Shown piece by piece: positions 11,501-17,765 of a DNA stretch of 64,000 nucleotides (within the stretch, counting starts at the first letter, position 1; each line of letters starts with the position of its first letter). Below the pieces are notes generated by a model. The model was not told the origin of the DNA. It worked only from the letters and a program-made list of their open reading frames with translations, and did not search any database. A program made the position numbers and the translations under genes. Source of the stretch: Flavobacterium muglaense (GTDB lineage Bacteria; Bacteroidota; Bacteroidia; Flavobacteriales; Flavobacteriaceae); assembly GCF_014305155.1 (NCBI RefSeq), contig NZ_JACRUK010000006.1, positions 1 to 64,000 on the forward strand, given 5' to 3'.

Positions 11501-11773
11501 GTGAAGTCAAATTTCGATTCAAATAAAAAAGAATCAGTATTTGTTGCAGGGAATTATTTTGGAGTATCTCCTTATCACAGTCGATTTGATGGGTTTTCGG
11601 GAGCGTTGATCAAGAATCAAAACCAAATAATTTTGGGTAGTAAGTTAGGGATCGATTTGTCTCAAAAGGCAGTTAGACATTTAGATATTATACATTTTAA
11701 CGGCAAAAGTTATTTGTTAGTAACGATCAATAATAAAAAAGCAGAGGTGTATGAAATGCCTATGTTGCAATAG
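8522..11773 (+). CDS. Second FG-GAP/VCBS repeat lipoprotein with ASPIC/UnbV domain
   Basis: This is a 1083-residue paralogue of the preceding gene, with the same layout: lipobox Cys17 (VVVSC), N-terminal FG-GAP propeller with DxNxDGxxD loops (GDINNDGLVDVY, ADVNGDGYLDIY), ASPIC/UnbV segment at about 514-573 (TTRGFQSSSEP, VWPDKT), then more FG-GAP repeats. The ATG at 8522 overlaps the stop of the upstream gene (8527-8529), which implies translational coupling. An in-frame ATG at 8492 lies further inside that gene and would put polar residues before the signal peptide. Two coupled paralogues suggest a heteromeric complex. The function is unknown; a calcium-stabilised scaffold or ligand-binding role is inferred. 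Confidence 0.9.
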   Translation: MNNFFRIVLFSFVVVSCTQKQDRLFEKLSSDKSNITFNNKLDPSKNISILDYLYYYNGGGVALGDINNDGLVDVYFTSNQGKNKLYLNKGGNAFEDISVKAGVEGQSDWSAGTVMADVNGDGYLDIYVCAVVGINGFEGHNELFINNKNNTFTESAAEYGLDLDNYSSSAAFFDYDLDGDLDMYLLNHAVHSEQSFGNADVRNTRSYECGDKLFRNDNGKFVDVSEKAGIFGGANGYGLGLAISDFNLDGYPDIYVGNDFHEDDYYYLNNGDGTFTESLKSHFGHTSRFSMGVDVADINHDGFPDLLTLDMLPEDEKVLKNSLGDDNVQMLKMRTEKLGYHYQYSRNMLQLNNGGNNFTETALLNGVAASDWSWSALFADYDQDGEQDLFVANGIPKRPNDLDYVKYYSNDQIKNKITSTKLLDKEALKRMPKGNVTNFIFQGSSDLQFKNRSKDWIENDSIISNGSGYADIDNDGDLDLITNNLNTVASIYINKTDKNANYLKVKLQFGGKNTFGIGAKVISYVKGKKQFKELQTTRGFQSSSEPIVHFGYGKTAVVDSIVVVWPDKTYQTIKNVKVNQTLVVKAAANRKTFDYKKLHPTVVPVFKKSETSLGINFTHEENSFIDFLAQKLIPYQRSDRGPAVAIGDLNGDGKEDIFFGGAKGKAAQVFIQNATGFSRKPYASIEKDSVFEDASAVIGDFNNDKINDLFVASGNGENAQNLLSRLYIGTQLTNASLPQLAQNASVVKAFDYDYDGDLDLFIGTNSKYNRFGEYANCFLLNNNKGMFTIVQNKTFEGIGMVTDAVFSDFNKDGKTDLVVVGEWMKPTFFANKNGKFTDVTATVFPDKSNGLWQAIIPFDIDNDGDLDYMIGNWGVNSKFKASEAFPMKMYYDDFDANGSFETVVAVEKNGNYYTTMGLDDLAEQFSGMIKKKFKSYQSFSGKTVEEVFSPEMLSKAKLFEVDNLKSGYLKNNNGKFTFVAFSNDLQVAPINCFVKSNFDSNKKESVFVAGNYFGVSPYHSRFDGFSGALIKNQNQIILGSKLGIDLSQKAVRHLDIIHFNGKSYLLVTINNKKAEVYEMPMLQ

Positions 11774-11810
11774 ATTTACAACTTAGAATTTAATTATTAA
11801 AAAATAGAGA

Positions 11811-13136
11811 ATGAAACATAAGATCTTAATCATAACAGCGGCTTGCCTTCTATTTATTTCTTGTAAAAAAGAGAAATCTATTGTTATAACTACTGACGAA
11901 TACCATGCAGCGGTGGAGAATGTGACTCAAATTATGATTCACGATATTTTTTCGCCACCAGTTGCGAGTAGAATTTTTGTGTATCCTAATATTGCTGCTT
12001 ATGAGGTAGTGGCTCAAAATAGTAAGAAGTATGTGAGTCTTCAAAACCAGCTGAAAGGGTTGGATTCTATTCCGAAATTAGATCCTAAAAGCGGTGTGAA
12101 TATCGAGCTTGCTGCTTTGGTAGCGCATATGGATGTAAGTAAGCAATTGGTTTTTTCAGAGGAATTAGTAGAACATTTTAGAGATAGTTTGTATCAAAAA
12201 TGGGGACAAGAAAATCAAAAAGAATTTGAGGTTTCTAAAGAATATGGATTAAAAGTAGCAGAACGCATAAAGAAATGGATGGATAAAGACAATTACAAGC
12301 AAACTCGTACTTTGCCTAAGTTCTCTGTTCTCCCTAATGTTGCTGGGCGTTGGCAGCCTACACCTCCTGCATACATGGATGCAATTGAACCGCATTGGGG
12401 CGAAATAAGAACATTAGTTTTAGATTCAGCTTCTCAATTTAAACCAATTCCTGCTCTGCCTTTTTCATTGGATAAAAACTCTGCCTTTTTTAAACAAGTT
12501 CAAGAAGTATATGATATTAGTTTGAAAATGAAAAAATTGGGGGATGGTTGTGACGAAATTAAAATGGCGCAGTTTTGGGACTGTAATCCTTATGTTTCAG
12601 TTAGTCAAGGACACATGATGTTTGCCAAAAAGAAAATTACTCCAGGAGCACATTGGATGGGAATTACTAAGATTGCTTGTAAAAAATCGAAGGCTGATTT
12701 TGAGCGAACAGTATTTGCATACACACAAACTTCTATCGGAATGTTTGAAGCATTTATAAGTTGTTGGGACGAAAAATTTAGAAGCAACGTGATACGACCA
12801 GAAACGGTAATCAATCAAAATATTGATGAGAATTGGAAACCAGCATTGCAAACACCTCCATTTCCAGAATATACTAGCGGTCACTCTGTAGTGTCGACTG
12901 TTTCGTCTAATATTCTTACCAGTATTTTTGGCGATAACTTTGCTTTTGTAGATGATTCAGAGTTACAGTTTGGTTTGCCTAATCGATCTTTTAAATCTTT
13001 TAATGAAGCATCAAAGGAAGCGGCTATGAGTCGTTTTTATGGAGGAATACATTACAGAGCAGCAATTGAAAACGGAATAGTTCAAGGTAAAAACATTTCG
13101 GATTTTGTAGTGAATAAATTAAAAATGACTAAATAA
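11811..13136 (+). CDS. Vanadium-dependent haloperoxidase/PAP2-like lipoprotein
   Basis: The 441-residue lipoprotein (Cys18 in LFISC) belongs to the vanadium haloperoxidase/PAP2 acid phosphatase superfamily. The three oxyanion-pocket motifs are recognisable: KX6RP at 322-330 (KFRSNVIRP), (P)SGH as TSGH at 355-358, and SRX5H at 407-414 (SRFYGGIH). The acid of the usual HX3D is alanine (Ala418), with Glu420 two residues later. The enzyme would act outside the inner membrane as a phosphatase, a haloperoxidase, or neither. It lies 37 bp after the FG-GAP genes and 1 bp before the next gene, so it is part of the same operon. The superfamily is clear, but the chemistry and substrate are not. Confidence 0.85.
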   Translation: MKHKILIITAACLLFISCKKEKSIVITTDEYHAAVENVTQIMIHDIFSPPVASRIFVYPNIAAYEVVAQNSKKYVSLQNQLKGLDSIPKLDPKSGVNIELAALVAHMDVSKQLVFSEELVEHFRDSLYQKWGQENQKEFEVSKEYGLKVAERIKKWMDKDNYKQTRTLPKFSVLPNVAGRWQPTPPAYMDAIEPHWGEIRTLVLDSASQFKPIPALPFSLDKNSAFFKQVQEVYDISLKMKKLGDGCDEIKMAQFWDCNPYVSVSQGHMMFAKKKITPGAHWMGITKIACKKSKADFERTVFAYTQTSIGMFEAFISCWDEKFRSNVIRPETVINQNIDENWKPALQTPPFPEYTSGHSVVSTVSSNILTSIFGDNFAFVDDSELQFGLPNRSFKSFNEASKEAAMSRFYGGIHYRAAIENGIVQGKNISDFVVNKLKMTK

Positions 13137-13137
13137 A

Positions 13138-14052
13138 ATGAGTGCAAAGAAGGTTTTATTATTGGTTTTGAGTGTTGCTTTTTCACTTTTCATGATTTGG
13201 TATCTTTTTATTAAAAAAAGTGATTATTGCATCTCGTTTAAAGTAAAAACAGCTACAGGAACTGTTTTTCAAGGTATTCAAGAATGGTCTACAGCACGAT
13301 TAACGACAGACCATGAAAAATATGTTTTAATTGAAAAGAAAGATTTTAGTTTTATCAAACAAGAGATGACAATGGATAAAACAACGATGGAGTACAGTTG
13401 GGATATCGTTGCTGTTAATGATTCTATTACAACAGTTGAGGTAAGTATAAAAGATGGAGATCACAGTATTTACAATCGTTTAACAGCGCCTTTTTTTAAT
13501 ACAGATTTTAAAGAATCTCAAATTAAGAAAATCACCGCTTTTAGAAATGGGTTAAACAAGCATTTGGAGAATTTTAAAGTAAAAATAGACGGACTAGGTC
13601 AGTCTGAAGAAACGTTTGTTGCTTACATCAGTTTAGAATCGGTTTTACAAGAAAAAGCGCAGACTATGATTATGAATGACGGGGCTATCACAGGTTTTCT
13701 AGAACAAAATAAAATAAAAATTATAGGTAGGCCCTATGTTGAAGTCGAGAACTGGAATCTAGACAAAGAAAGATTAAATTTTAATTATTGCTTTCCTATT
13801 GATAGCAACGTTAAAATGATTAACAATGGTATTGTGAAATTTAAAACAATTAAGGCTCAAAAAGGACTTGCAGCAACGTATTATGGTAATTTTAGAACTT
13901 CAGATCGTGCTTGGTTTGCGTTGTTAGATTATGCGACAAAACACAACTATAAATTAAGTAATAAACCGTTAGAACATTTTCTTGCCAATCCTTTTAATGG
14001 AGGAGATGAGCTAAGTTGGGAAACTAAAATTGTAATTCCGTTCGAGCAATAG
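13138..14052 (+). CDS. Membrane-anchored SRPBCC + GyrI-like effector-binding domain protein
   Basis: The 304-residue protein has one N-terminal membrane segment (about 5-25) and a short basic KK stretch. A SRPBCC/polyketide-cyclase-like domain follows (about 30-145; GTVFQGIQEWSTA, MTMDKTTMEYSWDI). The C-terminal GyrI-like/AraC effector-binding domain covers about 150-304 (GRPYVEVENW, YYGNFRTSDRAWFALLDYA, ending ELSWETKIVIPF). GyrI-like domains bind small hydrophobic or cationic molecules. No DNA-binding domain is present. The ATG starts one base after the haloperoxidase stop, and the gene closes the first transcription unit. A periplasmic small-molecule binder is a reasonable inference; the ligand is unknown. 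Confidence 0.75.
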   Translation: MSAKKVLLLVLSVAFSLFMIWYLFIKKSDYCISFKVKTATGTVFQGIQEWSTARLTTDHEKYVLIEKKDFSFIKQEMTMDKTTMEYSWDIVAVNDSITTVEVSIKDGDHSIYNRLTAPFFNTDFKESQIKKITAFRNGLNKHLENFKVKIDGLGQSEETFVAYISLESVLQEKAQTMIMNDGAITGFLEQNKIKIIGRPYVEVENWNLDKERLNFNYCFPIDSNVKMINNGIVKFKTIKAQKGLAATYYGNFRTSDRAWFALLDYATKHNYKLSNKPLEHFLANPFNGGDELSWETKIVIPFEQ

Positions 14053-14086
14053 TTTAGAGCTGTAAATTTAGATTTTATTATGAATT

Positions 14087-14121
14087 CGAAAACGTTTTCG
14101 GTACTTCCGAAAACGTTTTTG
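14087..14121. promoter_or_regulatory. Second tandem LacI-type operator pair, before the transporter gene
   Basis: CGAAAACGTTTTCG at 14087-14100 is identical to the perfect palindrome at 349-362. A second near-copy, CGAAAACGTTTTTG, occupies 14108-14121. The centres are 21 bp apart. The pair ends 92 bp before the ATG at 14214, close to the spacing seen ahead of susC. Sharing both sequence and layout strongly suggests that one regulator controls both units. Confidence 0.75.
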
Positions 14122-14213
14122 TTTTTATAATGCAATAAATTGTTATTTTTAAAATTAGTTTTATATAAAATATCTAAAAAATTTACGAAATAATTAATTT
14201 ATAAAAACGAAAC

Positions 14214-15515
14214 ATGAAATTAAAGCTTAGTTTTTGGCAGATAATTAATATGAATGTTGGTTTTTTTGGAATTCAATATAGTTTTGGATTGCAACAAAGC
14301 GCCGTTAATCCTATTTATGATTTCTTGCATGCAAGTCCAGATGAAATCCCTATTCTAAATTTAGCGGGACCGTTGACGGGATTATTAATTCAGCCCATAA
14401 TAGGGGCAATGAGTGATAAAACTTGGCATCCAAGATGGGGTAGACGTAAGCCTTATTTTTTTATAGGTGCTTTGGTTTGTAGTATCGCTTTATTTTTGTT
14501 TCCGTTTAGTAGTTCCTTGTGGATGGCTGCGGGCTTATTGTGGATTTTAGATGTTGGTAACAATACTGCTATGGAGCCTTATCGCGCATTTATTGCTGAT
14601 ACACTTGATGAAGAGCAACAACCGATAGGTTTTCAAGCGCAAAGTTTTTTTACTGGTTTCGGTCAGTTTTTAGCATATATTTCCATTGGGATTTTTCCAT
14701 TAATAATTGTTGGTTATACCGGAGAATTGCCCAATTGGATGTATGCCTCCTTTTTTATTGGCGCCGTTCTGTCGATTACTTCCATTTGGTGGAGTATGAA
14801 AAAAACTCCAGAAGTCCCACCATCAGACGAAGAGATAGCTTATATAAAAGCGAATCCTTTAAATTTACTGTCCCCTTTTGTAGATATTTACAAGGCAGTT
14901 TTAGAAATGCCAGCCGTCATGTGGCAGCTGTTTTTAGTGTACTTGTTTCAATGGTACGCTATGATGTGTTACTGGCAAAATAATTCCAAGAGTATCGCAT
15001 TGTCGGTTTGGAATACTACTCCGTCGGATAAAATTGGATATGGTGAAGCCGTACGCTGGAACGGATTGGTCGGTGCCTTTGGATTCATTGTAACATTTTC
15101 GATCGCTTTCTATTTGGCTAAATTAGCCAAAAAACACAGTGCCAAAACAGTGCACTTTGTCTGCCTTTTGCTTGGAGCGATCTCTTTCCTATTTTTTCCG
15201 ATACTACAAAACCAGTACTTGTTTTTTGCAGTAATTATAGGGTACGGAATTGCTTGGGCCAGTATGATGGGAATACCATATTTAATGGTTGTTTCCAATA
15301 TCCCAAAAGAACGTTATGGAGTGTACATGGGAATTATTAATATGATGATTGTGATACCAATGATTATTCAAAACTTGTCATTTGGATTTATTTTGAAACA
15401 TTTTTTAAACAATGACCCTCGTTTAGCGATCACTTTTGCAGGTGTATTGTTGTTTATTGGTGCGATCTGTACCTTATTTATAAAAACGAAAAAAGTAGCA
15501 TTAACCGAAATATAA
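14214..15515 (+). CDS. SLC45/GPH-like MFS sugar transporter
   Basis: The 433-residue polytopic protein has about 12 predicted membrane segments. The N-terminal NVGFFGIQYSFGLQQ and the loop GAMSDKTWHPRWGRRKPYFF resemble the RWGRRRPF motif of SLC45/glycoside-pentoside-hexuronide symporters, which carry sucrose, maltose or related disaccharides with protons or sodium. DVGNNTAMEPYRAF is also typical. It is the first gene of the second operator-controlled unit and is followed by a sugar kinase, a second MFS protein and trehalase. It is the best candidate for bringing an intact disaccharide across the inner membrane. The exact sugar is inferred from trehalase. Confidence 0.85.
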   Translation: MKLKLSFWQIINMNVGFFGIQYSFGLQQSAVNPIYDFLHASPDEIPILNLAGPLTGLLIQPIIGAMSDKTWHPRWGRRKPYFFIGALVCSIALFLFPFSSSLWMAAGLLWILDVGNNTAMEPYRAFIADTLDEEQQPIGFQAQSFFTGFGQFLAYISIGIFPLIIVGYTGELPNWMYASFFIGAVLSITSIWWSMKKTPEVPPSDEEIAYIKANPLNLLSPFVDIYKAVLEMPAVMWQLFLVYLFQWYAMMCYWQNNSKSIALSVWNTTPSDKIGYGEAVRWNGLVGAFGFIVTFSIAFYLAKLAKKHSAKTVHFVCLLLGAISFLFFPILQNQYLFFAVIIGYGIAWASMMGIPYLMVVSNIPKERYGVYMGIINMMIVIPMIIQNLSFGFILKHFLNNDPRLAITFAGVLLFIGAICTLFIKTKKVALTEI

Positions 15516-15524
15516 ATTTTAAAA

Positions 15525-16475
15525 TTGAGATTTAAATTGGAAAAGAAAATAGATATAATCTGTGCAGGAGAGGTGCTTATTGATTTTATTGGACACGAAA
15601 TCAATACTTCTATAAATAGAACAAAAGACTATCATCGATTTTTGGGTGGGTCACCAACGAATGTGGCTGTCAATGCGGCAAGACTCGGACTAAACTCGGT
15701 CTTAGTAGCGACCTGCGGGCAAGATGGTTTGGGTGAATATATTGTGCGTAAATTAAATGCAAACAATGTGGTTACTACCCAAATTAGAAAATCAGATATT
15801 GAACCTACTTCGGTAATCTTTGTTTCTAAATCTACTGGAACGCCGGATTTTATACCGTATCGTGAAGCAGATTATCAAATTCATCCAAGTCAGATTCCAG
15901 AAGATTTATTGTCTACTGCCAAAATCTTTCATACCACTTGTTTCGCTTTAAGCAAAAACCCAGCAAGACAAACCATTTTAGATAGTGCCAAGAAAGCGCA
16001 AGCATTAGGATTGCAAACAAGTATTGATATCAATTTTTCCGAACGTATTTGGCCAGACCGAGAAGAGGCTAAAGCAGTTTTGAAAGAATATTTATCAACG
16101 AATCCGTTAGTGAAACTAAGTGAAGATGATTGTTACCGCCTTTTTGCGGAGTCGAAAACGGAGGATTATATTTTTGAATATTTTCATGGTTTAGGCGCAT
16201 CAACGATTTGCTTGACTAAAGGGAAAGACGGAGTGGTTTTGTCTGATAAAAATTTTGGTATGTTTTATCAAAAAGCACAGCAAATTAATGATATAAAAGA
16301 TGCAACTGGTGCAGGAGATGCTTTTTGGACGGGCTTTTTATATGCAAGATTAAAGAATAAAAACTTTGAAGAAACGATTTCAATAGCCCAAAAGCTAGCC
16401 GTTTTAAAATTACGTAATGTAGGCAGGTTGCCCGAAGACATTAATATTGCAGACTACTTAAACACAAACGAGTAG
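15525..16475 (+). CDS. PfkB-family carbohydrate kinase
   Basis: This is a cytoplasmic ribokinase-like sugar kinase of 316 residues from TTG 15525, or 312 from TTG 15537 (MEKKIDIICAGEV). No ATG is available, and the second TTG looks more natural. The first PfkB signature region GGSPTNVAVNAARLG and the second, DATGAGDAFWTGF with catalytic Asp265 (TTG 15525 numbering), are intact. GGSPTN is shared with IolC-type 5-dehydro-2-deoxygluconokinases and with some fructokinases and KDG kinases, so the substrate is uncertain. A hexokinase for the glucose released by trehalase would complete the pathway, but PfkB enzymes usually prefer other sugars. It lies 9 bp after the transporter gene, in the same operon. 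Confidence 0.85.
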   Translation: MRFKLEKKIDIICAGEVLIDFIGHEINTSINRTKDYHRFLGGSPTNVAVNAARLGLNSVLVATCGQDGLGEYIVRKLNANNVVTTQIRKSDIEPTSVIFVSKSTGTPDFIPYREADYQIHPSQIPEDLLSTAKIFHTTCFALSKNPARQTILDSAKKAQALGLQTSIDINFSERIWPDREEAKAVLKEYLSTNPLVKLSEDDCYRLFAESKTEDYIFEYFHGLGASTICLTKGKDGVVLSDKNFGMFYQKAQQINDIKDATGAGDAFWTGFLYARLKNKNFEETISIAQKLAVLKLRNVGRLPEDINIADYLNTNE

Positions 16476-16496
16476 TTTAATAAAGAATAAATTTTT

Positions 16497-17744
16497 ATGA
16501 AAAAAAGCACCATCAAGTTGGCTATGTATTTAAACTATTTTGTCTTCGCTATTCTGTTGAATAGTGTAGGAATAGTGATATTGAAAGCCCAGAATAATTA
16601 CGGAGTAGATGAACTGCAAGCTAGTATTCTAGAAGCGTTTAAAGATTTGCCTATTGCAATTGTTTCGTTTTTGATTGCTTCATTTTTACCGCGGTTAGGG
16701 TATAAAAAGGCTATGCTCATTGGTTTGGCATTGGTTACGGTGGCTTGTATTGCCATGTATTTTGGTAATTCATTTGAAGCGGCAAAGATTCTTTTTGCAA
16801 CTGTAGGAGTTTCATTTGCTTTGATAAAAGTGTCGGTTTACTCACTCATTGGAACGGTGACTGAAAATCAAAAAGAGCACAATAGCTTGATGAGTAGTAT
16901 CGAAGGTGTTTTTATGATTGGTATTGCATTAGCGTATTTCTTGTTTCCAGCGTTTAATTCAGAAACGAATCCAGATGCGTGGTTAAATGTGTATTGGCTG
17001 TTAGCTGCAATTTCGTTGTTGTCATTTGGTTTTTTATTCTTTGCTAAATTCGAAAATCAAACTGATATTCCCGGTGTTGATTTGATGGATGATTTTGCTC
17101 AAATGTTCAAACTATTTGCAAAGCTGCTGACTATTGTTTTTGTAATCAGTGCCTTTTTATTTGTGATGATTGAACAAGGTATTATGACATGGTTGCCTAC
17201 ATTCAATGACAAAGTGTTGCACTTGCCCGAAAATGTTAGTATAATGATGGCGAGTATTTTGGCAATAACATTAGCGGTAGGGCGATTGCTTGCCGGAGTA
17301 ATAACTAAAAAAATCAATTGGATTTGGGTGCTTACTTTTTGCATCATCATGGCCATGCTGATCGTTATTTTTGTTTTGCCAAGAACGGTAGGCTTAGAGG
17401 TAAAGGAAATAAATACGCTTAGTGATATTCCATTAATAGGATTCGCATTTCCATTAGTAGGTTTGTTTATTGCACCTATTTATCCGCTTTTAAACTCGGT
17501 TGTTTTAAGTGCTTTGCCCAAAAAACTACACAGTTCAATGACTGGATTAATTGTTGTCTTTTCTGCGCTAGGTGGGACTTTGGGATCTAGAGTAATAGGT
17601 TATTTGTTTAAAAACGAAGGGCCTGAAAATGCCTTTTATTATACTTTGATTCCAATGGCAATGTTGCTTATTTCTTTTTTTATATTAAAAAAGTTAACAG
17701 GCAATAGTACAGCAGTTTTAGAGGTAAAAAACAGTGGTCATTAA
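16497..17744 (+). CDS. MFS transporter, FucP/TsgA-like
   Basis: The 415-residue protein has about 12 membrane segments and resembles the FucP/GlcP/TsgA branch of major facilitator transporters. It has an N-terminal NYFVFAILLNSVGIVILKAQ helix, a short RLGYKKAM loop, and a central break near 185-205 (FENQTDIPGVDLMDDFAQM). Members carry monosaccharides such as fucose, glucose or galactose with protons. It sits between the PfkB kinase and trehalase and is transcribed with them. It differs in family from the other transporter of the unit, so the two probably take different sugars, for example a disaccharide and a free hexose. That division is inference. Confidence 0.85.
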   Translation: MKKSTIKLAMYLNYFVFAILLNSVGIVILKAQNNYGVDELQASILEAFKDLPIAIVSFLIASFLPRLGYKKAMLIGLALVTVACIAMYFGNSFEAAKILFATVGVSFALIKVSVYSLIGTVTENQKEHNSLMSSIEGVFMIGIALAYFLFPAFNSETNPDAWLNVYWLLAAISLLSFGFLFFAKFENQTDIPGVDLMDDFAQMFKLFAKLLTIVFVISAFLFVMIEQGIMTWLPTFNDKVLHLPENVSIMMASILAITLAVGRLLAGVITKKINWIWVLTFCIIMAMLIVIFVLPRTVGLEVKEINTLSDIPLIGFAFPLVGLFIAPIYPLLNSVVLSALPKKLHSSMTGLIVVFSALGGTLGSRVIGYLFKNEGPENAFYYTLIPMAMLLISFFILKKLTGNSTAVLEVKNSGH

Positions 17745-17765
17745 TAATTTAAAGTACAGTTTAAA

